DNA from: Rhodospirillales bacterium URHD0017
GTDB lineage: Bacteria > Pseudomonadota > Alphaproteobacteria > Reyranellales > Reyranellaceae
Direction: 5' to 3'
NCBI GenBank assembly: GCA_900110395.1
Contig: FODP01000006.1
Span: 77,581 to 141,580, forward strand
DNA length: 64,000 nt
Shown here: one piece after another, positions 1 through 7,088 of the stretch
Position numbering within the stretch: position 1 is the stretch's first letter
How the letters are laid out: each line of letters starts with the position of its first letter
The notes under the pieces: model-generated
The model's input: only the letters and a program-made list of their open reading frames with translations
Databases searched by the model: none
What the model was told of the DNA's origin: nothing
Program-made: the position numbers and the translations under genes

Positions 1-66
1 GGGAGTGTAGCAAGCCCAGGGGTGGCCTGCGAACGGCCGACGCTGCGGCGACGACCGAAGGAATAG

Positions 67-135
67 CTGTCATCCCGAGCGCAGCGCGGGACCTTTACCG
101 TCGCTAACAGCCCCTCGCATGGCTCGGGGTGACAG
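67..135. repeat. Imperfect intergenic inverted repeat
   Basis: A 14-base arm (CTGTCATCCCGAGC, 67-80) is matched with one mismatch by its inverse at 122-135. The element lies just past the stop codon of the minus-strand acyl carrier protein, so it could act as a weak terminator or be a dispersed intergenic repeat. Positions 1-66 show no gene that I can support. Confidence 0.55.
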
Positions 136-143
136 AAGGGGAC

Positions 144-470
144 TTACTTCGCCGTCAGGGCCGCGCGCAGGCGATGGGTGCGGCTGGCCGGCCGGACCGC
201 CGAGAACTTCTCGGCCGCCAGCTGGGCGGCCGCGACCGCCTCGACCTGGGTTTTCACGCAGCGCACGGCGTCGCCCAGTGTGGCGAGGCTGGTCGCCTCG
301 CGGTTGGGGATTACGACGCTGAACTGTTCCTCGCAGGACATCACGATCTCGACCACGTCCAGGCTGTCGGCGCCCAGGTCCTCGAACCGGGTGTCGTCCG
401 CCAGCTGCGATCCGTCGATGCCGAGGTGAAAAGCGAGGATATCCCTGACTTGCGTACCGATGTCACTCAC
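144..470 (-). CDS. Stand-alone acyl carrier protein with C-terminal extension
   Basis: A 108-residue phosphopantetheine-binding carrier protein. The motif DLGADSLDVVEIVM around Ser36 is the classic 4'-phosphopantetheine site of acyl carrier proteins, so it should carry acyl groups as thioesters in the cytoplasm. I chose the GTG at 470 because a GGGAG lies about nine bases upstream and because the paralogue at 12718-12960 starts at the equivalent residue with the same GGGAGCGT leader. A longer open frame upstream has no similarity to anything. Compared with the usual 75-80 residues there is an extra basic, alanine-rich tail of about 30 residues. No fatty-acid or polyketide synthase gene is adjacent, so the partner enzyme is unknown. 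Confidence 0.85.
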   Translation of the reverse strand: MSDIGTQVRDILAFHLGIDGSQLADDTRFEDLGADSLDVVEIVMSCEEQFSVVIPNREATSLATLGDAVRCVKTQVEAVAAAQLAAEKFSAVRPASRTHRLRAALTAK

Positions 471-811
471 CGCAACGCTCCCAAGCTGAGCCCCCCACAA
501 GGCCCGTCCCTTCCGTATACGCGCGTCGGCGGCAGCGGTGGTGTGATCGTCATCGACGCCGTGCACTTTGCGCTCGGCTGTGGCGCTCGCGACACAGACA
601 AAAGTCATGCTCCTCTCCCCCGCCAGCCCCGCTTCGCTCCTGCGGAGCATCGAAGGGCTTAAGTCGAGCACGCAGCCATAGCCACCGAAGCTGCCCCGCA
701 GCGTAGGTGGCCAGGGGGAGAGGCTGGGTGAGGGGGCGTCGACAGCTCGTGCAACCCCCTCACCCAACCTCTCCCCCTAGCGGGGGAGAGGAGCATGATT
801 CAAACTGCGGC
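471..811. other. Intergenic region between carrier protein and M20 peptidase genes
   Basis: A 341-base gap between divergent genes. Positions 606-797 are a nested palindromic element, listed separately. The rest (471-605) must hold the promoter for the minus-strand carrier protein gene, but I see no convincing -35/-10 pair. Open frames crossing this stretch look non-coding. Confidence 0.6.
606..797. repeat. Nested palindromic intergenic element
   Basis: An outer perfect 18-base inverted pair (CATGCTCCTCTCCCCCGC at 606-623, its inverse at 780-797) encloses an inner inverted pair of about 22 bases (714-735 and 754-778, based on GGGGGAGAGG and GGTGAGGGGG). Such CCTCTCCCC-type palindromes are common intergenic repeats in alphaproteobacteria. 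The right end lies 15 bases before the M20 peptidase start, so it becomes the leader of that mRNA. Confidence 0.7.
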
Positions 812-2245
812 ATGGACCCCGACCGCCTGAGACAGTTCGTCGATCCCTTCTGGGACGATTCCATCCTGCCCTCGATCACCGAGTACATCCGCATCCCCAA
901 CAAGTCGCCGGCCTTCGACCCCGACTGGGTCGCGCACGGCTACATGGAGGACGCCGTCAAGCTGATGGTGGCCTGGGCCCAGCCGCAGCTCGCCGGGTTC
1001 CCCGGCGCCACCCTCGAGGTGGTGCGGTTGCCCGGGCGCACGCCGCTGATCTTCATCGAGGTGCCGGGCGACAGCGATGACACCGTTCTGCTCTACGGCC
1101 ATCTCGACAAGCAGCCCGAGATGAAGGGCTGGGCCGAGGGCATGGGGCCGTGGATCCCGGTGCGCCAGGGCGACAAGCTCTATGGCCGCGGCGGCGCCGA
1201 CGACGGCTACGCCATCTATGCCTGCCTGTGTGCGCTGAAGGCGCTGGCCGAGCAGAAGGTGCCGCGCGGGCGCTGCGTCATCATGATCGAGGCCTGCGAG
1301 GAAAGCGGCAGCTACGACCTGCCCTTCTACGTCGATCACCTGATGGGCCGCATCGGCAAGCCGTCGCTGGTCGTCTGCCTCGATTCCGGCTGCGGCGACT
1401 GGGAGCGGCTGTGGCTCACCACATCGCTGCGCGGCATTGCCGGCGGGACGCTCACGGTGCGCGTGCTGACCGAGGGCGTCCATTCGGGCGACGCCTCGGG
1501 CATCGTGCCCTCCTCCTTCCGCATCACGCGCGGGCTGCTGTCGCGTCTCGAGGACGAGGTCACGGGCGAGATCAGGCTGCCCGACCTCTATGTCCAGATC
1601 CCGCCGCAGCGCATCGAGCAGGCCAAGGCGGCGGCGCGCGTGCTGGGCAGCCAGGTCCACGCCAAGTTCCCGTTCGCCGGCGCGACGCGGCCGATGGTCG
1701 ACGACACCACGCCGGATTCCTTGGGGCAGATGGTGCTGAACCGGACCTGGCGGCCGCAGCTCGCGGTGATCGGCATGGACGGCTATCCCGCGCCGGGCGA
1801 CGCCGGCAACGTGCTGCTGCCTTTCTCGACGGCCCAGCTCAGCCTGCGCACACCGCCGACGCTCGACGCCAAGGCCGCGGTGCAGGCGCTCAAGAAGACG
1901 CTGGAAGCCGACCCGCCGCACGGCGCCGAGGTCACTTTCGAGGGCAATGAGGGCCAGAGCGGCTGGCATGCGCCGCCGCTCGCGCCGTGGCTCGAGAAGG
2001 CGGTGGGCGAGGCCTCGCAGGAGGCGTTCGGGCAGCCCGCCGCCTACATGGGCGAAGGCGGCTCGATCCCCTTCATGGGCATGCTGGGCGAGAAGTTCCC
2101 GGCCACGCAATTCGTCATCACCGGCGTGCTGGGGCCGCACTCCAATGCGCATGGGCCAAACGAGTTTCTGCACATCCCGACCGGCAAGCGCGTGACCATG
2201 GCCACCGCACGCCTGATCGCGGCGCACTACGCGCGGACGAAGTAA
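812..2245 (+). CDS. M20 family metallopeptidase (CNDP-type dipeptidase)
   Basis: A 477-residue cytosolic zinc dipeptidase-like enzyme. The di-zinc ligand motifs are present in order: LYGHLDKQPE (His97, Asp99), YGRGGADDGY (Asp130), IEACEESGS (catalytic and ligand Glu near 163-164), CLDSG (Asp), and LGPHSNAHGPNE near the C-terminus (His). GVHSGDASG belongs to the dimerisation lid domain. Length and motif set fit the carnosinase/CNDP branch of M20, which hydrolyses dipeptides or N-acyl amino acids; the substrate is not predictable. ATG 812 is the first plausible start after the palindromic element, and no good Shine-Dalgarno is adjacent. It is transcribed alone and converges on the TetR gene. 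Confidence 0.88.
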   Translation: MDPDRLRQFVDPFWDDSILPSITEYIRIPNKSPAFDPDWVAHGYMEDAVKLMVAWAQPQLAGFPGATLEVVRLPGRTPLIFIEVPGDSDDTVLLYGHLDKQPEMKGWAEGMGPWIPVRQGDKLYGRGGADDGYAIYACLCALKALAEQKVPRGRCVIMIEACEESGSYDLPFYVDHLMGRIGKPSLVVCLDSGCGDWERLWLTTSLRGIAGGTLTVRVLTEGVHSGDASGIVPSSFRITRGLLSRLEDEVTGEIRLPDLYVQIPPQRIEQAKAAARVLGSQVHAKFPFAGATRPMVDDTTPDSLGQMVLNRTWRPQLAVIGMDGYPAPGDAGNVLLPFSTAQLSLRTPPTLDAKAAVQALKKTLEADPPHGAEVTFEGNEGQSGWHAPPLAPWLEKAVGEASQEAFGQPAAYMGEGGSIPFMGMLGEKFPATQFVITGVLGPHSNAHGPNEFLHIPTGKRVTMATARLIAAHYARTK

Positions 2246-2252
2246 CGTCTTT

Positions 2253-2288
2253 GCTGGGAGCGGGCCATTCCAGTGGCGCGCTCCCAGC
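2253..2288. repeat. GCTGGGAGCG palindrome, copy 1
   Basis: A hairpin with arms starting GCTGGGAGCG and ending CGCTCCCAGC sits between the convergent M20 peptidase and TetR genes, three bases from being the whole gap. The arms have one internal irregularity. The same sequence family recurs as a longer, perfect copy at 25012-25084. Here it is placed to act as a bidirectional terminator, although no T-run follows. Confidence 0.7.
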
Positions 2289-2876
2289 TCAGAGCTTGCC
2301 GACGACAAAACGCTGCATCGTCGGACCGAGCAGCGTCACGAGCTGCGCGCGGTCCATGGCGACCACGGGCGGCACCTTCAGGATGTAGCGGCTGACGGCG
2401 AGCCCCATGATCTGCGTCGCCACCAGGCCGGCGCGCTGGAACAGCTCGTCGGGCGGCGCGACGCGCGCCAGCATGGGAACGACCTGGCCGCCGAAGATGG
2501 TGCGGATGGCGTTGGCCGCGTCGTCGCTGGAGGCGGCCGCCCGCAACAGGCTTATCAGGCTGCCGTTGCTGCGCGGGCCCTCCCAGATCTCGACGAAATG
2601 CCCGACCAGGGTCTCGCCGATGCGCGGCCGAGCCACCTTGGTCAGGTCGGGCAGCTGGAGGTCGAAGGCGGTCGCCCGGGCGAACAGGCCCTCCTTGCTG
2701 CCGAAATAGCGCATCACCATGGCCGGATCGATCGCCGCCCGGGCGGCGACGTCGCGCACCGTCGTGCGCTCGTAGCCCTGGGTGGCGAACAGCTCCTGCG
2801 CCGCCTGGAGGATGGCCGCCCGCGTACGCTGCGATTTCGCGGTCTTTCCCGCGTCCCGGGCCGGCCGGTCGGTCAT
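2289..2876 (-). CDS. TetR/AcrR family transcriptional regulator
   Basis: A 195-residue DNA-binding repressor. The N-terminal helix-turn-helix is typical: TRAAILQAAQELFATQGYERTT followed by VRDVAARAAIDPAMVMRYFGSKEGLF, residues about 17-62. The C-terminal ligand domain is variable, so the inducer is unknown. It is divergent from the COQ4-like gene, with about 106 bases between start codons. That gap holds two palindromes that each cover promoter elements, so this protein very probably represses both itself and its neighbour. Confidence 0.9.
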   Translation of the reverse strand: MTDRPARDAGKTAKSQRTRAAILQAAQELFATQGYERTTVRDVAARAAIDPAMVMRYFGSKEGLFARATAFDLQLPDLTKVARPRIGETLVGHFVEIWEGPRSNGSLISLLRAAASSDDAANAIRTIFGGQVVPMLARVAPPDELFQRAGLVATQIMGLAVSRYILKVPPVVAMDRAQLVTLLGPTMQRFVVGKL

Positions 2877-2887
2877 TCGAATTAAAT

Positions 2888-2940
2888 GCCAACATCTGTT
2901 GACAAACGCAATCGAAATGCATATGTCAACATTCGTTGAC
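2888..2940. promoter_or_regulatory. Paired palindromic operators with face-to-face promoters
   Basis: Two 16-base palindromes of form GTCAAC-N4-GTTGAC lie at 2888-2903 (one mismatch) and 2925-2940 (perfect), with centres 37 bases apart. TTGACA (2899-2904), 17 bases and TATGTC (2922-2927) make a plus-strand promoter. On the minus strand TTGACA (2924-2929), 17 bases and TTTGTC (2901-2906) make a mirror promoter. Each operator therefore covers the -35 of one promoter and the -10 of the other. The neighbouring TetR protein is the obvious binder; this is inferred. Confidence 0.75.
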
Positions 2941-2982
2941 TTATTCGCTGCCTAAATCGGCGTGCCTCGACAGGAGATCAGC

Positions 2983-3954
2983 ATGCGTCTCATCCAGCCC
3001 GAACCCGCCGCCGCCTTGCTCGGCCTGCGCGCCATGAAGACGGTGGCGACCACGTCCGGCGCGCTCCAGCCGGCAGCGCGCGCGATGATGGAAGCGGCCC
3101 AGAAGGTCATCCTGCACACCAGCGCCGACATCGACACGCTGCCGCCGATCACCGCAGCCGAGCTCGCCCAGGGCTTTCCCGGCGCCGCGCTGCGCCAGCA
3201 GTTCGTCAACGGCATGACGGTCACCGTGCTGGCCGACGGCGTGCCCTCGCGCGAGACCGTCGCCAAGGTCGGGGAATTCGCCGGCGCGCTCGGCGTCGCC
3301 GCGCCCGAGCTCACCGACATCCGGCTGCTGGCCGAGGGCCACATGACGCTCGCCAAGCTCGACTTCCTGCGCCGCGGGCACATCAAGGACATCTTCAAGA
3401 ACCAGCTCGACCAGAAGGGCCCGCTTGGCCTCGCCAAGTCGGTGCTGACGATGCGCGGCGTCATGGAGGACAAGGCGCTGGCCCAGCGCTACCGCGCCTG
3501 GGAGAAGCTGCCCGAGGGCACGCTCGGCCGCGGCCTGGTCGATTTCTACAACCAGCACGGCTTCGCCGTGCCGGGCGAGCGCGGCGGTTTTCCCGAGGCC
3601 GGCCTGTACCACGATTTCTGCCACCTGCTGGGCGGCTACAGCACCGAGCCCGAAGGCGAGATCCAGGTCGCCTCGTTCACCGCGGGCTTCAAGCGCGAGC
3701 GGCCGTTCTACATCGCGCTGTTCGCGGTGATGATCTTCAGCGCCGGCGTCCAGATGCGCCCGACCGACGCCGACTTCGTGACGGTCGGCGTCTTGGGCAA
3801 GCCCGGCGTGGCCGAGAGCATGCTGGCCGCGATCGAGCGCGGCTCCAAGGTCAACGTCGACCTGTCGGACAAATGGGACTACTGGCCCTGGATCGAGATG
3901 CCGATCGACGAGGTCCGGCAGAAGATGAATATCCTGCCCAAGGCAGCGGGTTGA
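2983..3954 (+). CDS. COQ4-like protein with N-terminal TerB-like domain
   Basis: A 323-residue protein. Its C-terminal part carries HDFCH (His210-Asp211, His214), eleven residues, then Glu226, exactly the HDxxHx11E metal motif of COQ4, the ubiquinone-biosynthesis protein that binds quinone precursors and organises or catalyses late steps. Residues about 60-120 (NGMTVTVLADGVPSRETV and the following helix) resemble a TerB-type helical domain, which ordinary COQ4 lacks; I infer this from pattern only. The start at 2983 has AGGAG six bases upstream. Control by the divergent TetR repressor suggests an inducible rather than housekeeping role, possibly in processing a hydrophobic or quinone-like compound. 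Confidence 0.7.
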   Translation: MRLIQPEPAAALLGLRAMKTVATTSGALQPAARAMMEAAQKVILHTSADIDTLPPITAAELAQGFPGAALRQQFVNGMTVTVLADGVPSRETVAKVGEFAGALGVAAPELTDIRLLAEGHMTLAKLDFLRRGHIKDIFKNQLDQKGPLGLAKSVLTMRGVMEDKALAQRYRAWEKLPEGTLGRGLVDFYNQHGFAVPGERGGFPEAGLYHDFCHLLGGYSTEPEGEIQVASFTAGFKRERPFYIALFAVMIFSAGVQMRPTDADFVTVGVLGKPGVAESMLAAIERGSKVNVDLSDKWDYWPWIEMPIDEVRQKMNILPKAAG

Positions 3955-4012
3955 CACGAACCTGCAACCGACCGCATCGTTCCGGCGTTGGCATGCAAAT
4001 CCCGCCGGACCA

Positions 4013-4657
4013 ATGCCGAGTACCTCCCTCCCCTTCCTTCGTGGCTGGTCGCGCGACCCGGTAGCGGTGGGATTGCCCATCCCCAGCAGCCCGTGGACCG
4101 CGCGACGCCTGGCGCAGGCCACGCTCGATGCCGCGATCGACGGCGGCGGGCCGGTGCTCGAGCTGGGCGCCGGCGCCGGGGCGGTGACCCAGGCGCTGAT
4201 CAACGGCGGTTGTGCCATCGACCAGCTCGTGGTCATCGAGCGCGACGCCGAGCTCTGCCGCACATTGGAACGGCGATTTCACGGGCTCTGCGTGCTGCAG
4301 GGCGATGCCCTGCAGGTTGCAGAGCTGCTGACGGCGGCGCGCATCGCCTCGGTCTCGGTGGTGCTGAGCGGCCTGCCGATGCGCGCCGTGGCGCCGGCCG
4401 CGGCCATCCGCTGCTACAGCGGCGCCTTCCGGCTGATGCCGCAGGGCGGCGCCATCATCCAGTACACCTACGGCTTCAAGTCGCCGGTCGATCCGGGCCG
4501 AAGCCCGCCGCGGCTCGACGCAACCTTCGTCGGCCGCGAATGGCGCAACGTGCCGCCGATGGCGATCTGGAGCTATCGCCTGCCGACGCCGCGGTCGTCG
4601 ACGCACGTAAACGGCCACCACAAGTCCATGTTGAATGGTGCGCCCGTCGTGGGATAG
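4013..4657 (+). CDS. SAM-dependent methyltransferase, PmtA-like
   Basis: A 214-residue class I methyltransferase. The SAM-binding loop is VLELGAGAGAVTQAL (residues about 48-62), followed by an acidic VVIERDAEL strand and the QGDAL motif. The sequence resembles bacterial phosphatidylethanolamine N-methyltransferase PmtA and rRNA adenine dimethylases; the SGLPMRAV segment fits the PmtA group. It probably makes methylated phospholipid (towards phosphatidylcholine) at the membrane, but the substrate is not certain. The gene stands between the COQ4-like gene and the cysteine synthase gene with short gaps on both sides. Confidence 0.7.
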   Translation: MPSTSLPFLRGWSRDPVAVGLPIPSSPWTARRLAQATLDAAIDGGGPVLELGAGAGAVTQALINGGCAIDQLVVIERDAELCRTLERRFHGLCVLQGDALQVAELLTAARIASVSVVLSGLPMRAVAPAAAIRCYSGAFRLMPQGGAIIQYTYGFKSPVDPGRSPPRLDATFVGREWRNVPPMAIWSYRLPTPRSSTHVNGHHKSMLNGAPVVG

Positions 4658-4684
4658 TCGCGCCCTGCAGAAAGGGCCATCACC

Positions 4685-5764
4685 ATGAGCGGTAAAGTCA
4701 GGACCACGGCGGGGCGCGGGCGGCTGTTCGACAGCGTGCTGGACACGATCGGCGACACGCCGTGCATTCGCGTCAACAATCTCGGGCCGAAGGGCGTGCG
4801 GATATTCGTCAAGGCCGAGGCGTTCAATCCGGCCTCGTCGGTCAAGGACCGGCTCGCGGTCAACATCATCGAGGCGGCCGAGCGCGCGGGGACCTTGAAG
4901 CCCGGCCAGACCGTGGTCGAAGCGACCAGCGGCAACACCGGCATCGGGCTCGCCATGGTGTGCGCCCAGAAGGGCTATCCGCTGGTCGTGACCATGGCCG
5001 ACAGCTTCTCGGTCGAGCGCCGCAAGCTGATGCGCATATTGGGCGCCAAGGTCGTGCTGACGCCGCGGGCGCAAAAGGGTTTCGGCATGTACCAGAAGGC
5101 GGTCGAGCTGGCGAAGGCCAACGGCTGGTTTTTGGCGCACCAGTTCGAGACGCCGGCCAATGCCGAGATCCACGAGGCGACGACGGCGCGCGAGATCCTG
5201 GCCGACTTCAAGGGCGAGCGGCTCGACTGGTTCGTCACCGGCTACGGCACCGGCGGCACGCTGGCCGGCGTGGCGCGGGTGCTGCGTGTAGAACGGCCGG
5301 AGACCAAGATCGTGCTGTGCGAGCCGGCCAACGCCCAGCTGATCGGCAGCGGCAAGGCGCAGGAGCGCGGCGCCGACGGCTCGCCGGCCGCCAGCCATCC
5401 CGCCTTCGAGCCGCATCTCATCCAGGGCTGGACGCCCGACTTCATTCCGCTGGTGCTGCAGGAGGCGCTCGACAAGAAGTATTTCAACGAGCGCGTGGCG
5501 ATCGCCGGCCCCGAGGGCGTGAAATGGGCGCGCGCGCTGGCGCAGAAGGAAGGCATCTTCACCGGGATCTCCGGCGGCTCGACCTTCGCCGTCGCCATCC
5601 AGGTGGCGGAGAAGGCACCGGAAGGATCGGTCATCCTCGCCATGCTGCCCGACACCGGCGAGCGCTACCTCACGACGCCGATGTTCGAAGGCATCGCCGA
5701 GGGCATGGACGAGGAGGAGACGCGCATCTCCAAGTCGACGCCGGGGTACCAGATGCCGGCGTGA
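4685..5764 (+). CDS. PLP-dependent cysteine synthase family protein
   Basis: A 359-residue fold-type II pyridoxal-phosphate enzyme. The cofactor lysine is in SSVKDR (Lys54), the substrate-binding loop is TSGNTG (81-86) and the phosphate-binding loop is GTGGT near 188-192, all as in O-acetylserine sulfhydrylase. It would make L-cysteine from O-acetylserine and sulfide. It is longer than CysK (about 310-325) because of an insert after ANAQLIGSG and an extended C-terminus ending in QMPA. The insert may indicate a specialised branch rather than the main CysK. The gene follows the methyltransferase by 27 bases. Confidence 0.85.
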   Translation: MSGKVRTTAGRGRLFDSVLDTIGDTPCIRVNNLGPKGVRIFVKAEAFNPASSVKDRLAVNIIEAAERAGTLKPGQTVVEATSGNTGIGLAMVCAQKGYPLVVTMADSFSVERRKLMRILGAKVVLTPRAQKGFGMYQKAVELAKANGWFLAHQFETPANAEIHEATTAREILADFKGERLDWFVTGYGTGGTLAGVARVLRVERPETKIVLCEPANAQLIGSGKAQERGADGSPAASHPAFEPHLIQGWTPDFIPLVLQEALDKKYFNERVAIAGPEGVKWARALAQKEGIFTGISGGSTFAVAIQVAEKAPEGSVILAMLPDTGERYLTTPMFEGIAEGMDEEETRISKSTPGYQMPA

Positions 5765-5783
5765 CCACCCTGAGGGATGGGCG

Positions 5784-6170
5784 TCAACGCACGCGGATCC
5801 AGCGCAGCGACTTGCAGAGGACGCCGGACACGAGGCAGCCCTGCGTGGTCATGGCGTTGCCGCTGACGGAGATCAACAGCGAGTAACGCAGCTTGCGGCG
5901 CTCGTCGAACCCCTCGCCGGCGAGGGCACCAGGATCGCGCGGCTGCAGCGCCAGCACCAGCCGGTCGCCGACGAGTTCGCCTTCCGCGGGATCGCGGATC
6001 CACGTGTTGACGGCACACAGAAGCGCGCCGCACGGGCCGATGCTGATGCGCGAGCCGCCGTCGTTGCGCGACCAGTCACCGGTGATGGTCGGGCCGTCGC
6101 CGGCGCCGGCCTTGCCGGCCACGACGATCGCGGACCCGACAAGAACGAGAGCCAGAGCCAGAATTCGCAT
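5784..6170 (-). CDS. Secreted DUF2147-type protein
   Basis: A 128-residue exported protein. Residues 1-23 form a signal peptide (MRILALALVLVGSAIVVAG). The mature part begins with GDWSRNDGGSRISIGPCGALLCAVNTWIRDP, which matches the pattern of DUF2147 proteins (small periplasmic beta-barrel-like domains of unknown function) including the paired cysteines. It is convergent with the cysteine synthase gene and stands alone. Function unknown. Confidence 0.7.
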   Translation of the reverse strand: MRILALALVLVGSAIVVAGKAGAGDGPTITGDWSRNDGGSRISIGPCGALLCAVNTWIRDPAEGELVGDRLVLALQPRDPGALAGEGFDERRKLRYSLLISVSGNAMTTQGCLVSGVLCKSLRWIRVR

Positions 6171-6289
6171 GAAAGACCCGACGTTGACTTGTCACCGATA
6201 GCAACACGCCGGCACCGTGACGGTTCCTGACGACTTTCGCGGCCGGCAACCAGCAGCACCCCGAGCCCGTGGCGGGAACCTGTCGGGCG

Positions 6290-6541
6290 TCACGCCGGGG
6301 CGAGCAGCACGGCGCGCCGGCCGACGCGGTCGGACAGCCAGGCCAGGCCGAGCTCGGCCGGGATCAGCAGCGCCATGCTGATGGTGTTGATGGTGAGCGC
6401 CGTCGCCGGTGCGATGCCGTCGGCGAACTGCAGCCAGCTCACGACGTAGACGAACATCAGGTAGAAGCCGACCGCGCCGAACACCGAGACGCCGGCCAGG
6501 TAGACCAACACGCGCCAATGATGGGTGAAGGTCGACTCTCC
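6290..6541 (-). pseudogene. Fragment of an MFS transporter
   Basis: An open stretch bounded by stop codons on both sides encodes about 83 residues that read as an internal piece of a major facilitator transporter: two to three membrane helices (VYLAGVSVFGAVGFYLMFVY and TISMALLIPAELGLAW) and then SDRVGRRAVLL, the conserved loop motif of the superfamily. A full transporter has 400 or more residues; neither the N- nor the C-terminal part is present nearby in any frame. It is best read as a decayed remnant, of the metabolite:H+ symporter type. Confidence 0.6.
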
Positions 6542-6554
6542 TCAGCGACTCTTC

Positions 6555-7088
6555 TCAGCGCCTCGAGGCGGCGCGCCAGGCTGCTGGATTGATGCAATTG
6601 CGGGCGTGGATGCCAAGGCCGTCGAACCATGCCTGCCACTCCGGCAGCAGATAGCGCCATGAATAGGTGTGGTAGGCCCACGCCATGCCCGATCGGACAA
6701 GGATCGCGCCGACATCCTCACCGGCGGCGCGGCAGGTCGCGACGGTGCGGCCGTACCTGTCGGTGGTGACGCGCCGGCATTCCACCGGCCGCGCGGTGAC
6801 GAGCGCCGCCAGCGCGCGGCGCGCCTCCTCGCCGGCGGGCCAGCCGTCGCAATCCTGCCGGAGCTCCGGCGCATCGATGCCATGGAGGCGGATCGACTGG
6901 CCGGCGACCTTCAAGGTGTCGCCGTCGATCACCGACTGGCCGTCGAGGACGCGGCCCGAGACGATGACCGGGCCGGGGAACAGCCACGGCTCTGCGGCCT
7001 GCCAGGCGGCGACGGCGATCGCCAGACCGGCCAGGATCGCGATGCGCAGCGCCCGCGGGCGCCGCCACGCTGCCCTCACACGACGCAA
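6555..7088 (-). CDS. Membrane-anchored thermonuclease-family protein
   Basis: A 177-residue staphylococcal-nuclease-fold protein. Residues about 15-31 are a hydrophobic anchor or signal (ALRIAILAGLAIAVAAW). The nuclease core shows VIDGDTLKVAGQSIRLHGIDAPE, which carries the calcium-binding Asp and first catalytic Arg, and TDRYGRTVATC with a second Arg. It should act outside the cytoplasmic membrane on nucleic acids. Its start overlaps the stop of the upstream dehydratase gene by 13 bases, so the two are probably co-transcribed, although no functional link is obvious. Confidence 0.85.
   Translation of the reverse strand: MRRVRAAWRRPRALRIAILAGLAIAVAAWQAAEPWLFPGPVIVSGRVLDGQSVIDGDTLKVAGQSIRLHGIDAPELRQDCDGWPAGEEARRALAALVTARPVECRRVTTDRYGRTVATCRAAGEDVGAILVRSGMAWAYHTYSWRYLLPEWQAWFDGLGIHARNCINPAAWRAASRR

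Noticed and set aside
144..767. Longer 207-residue reading of the first carrier protein gene
   Set aside because: The extra 99 residues cross the palindromic element, match nothing, and the paralogue starts at the equivalent of the GTG at 470 with the same leader.
800..2308. Long minus-strand open frame opposite the M20 peptidase
   Set aside because: It is an antisense shadow of a clear enzyme gene in high-G+C DNA; its Arg/His/Ala-rich sequence matches no family.
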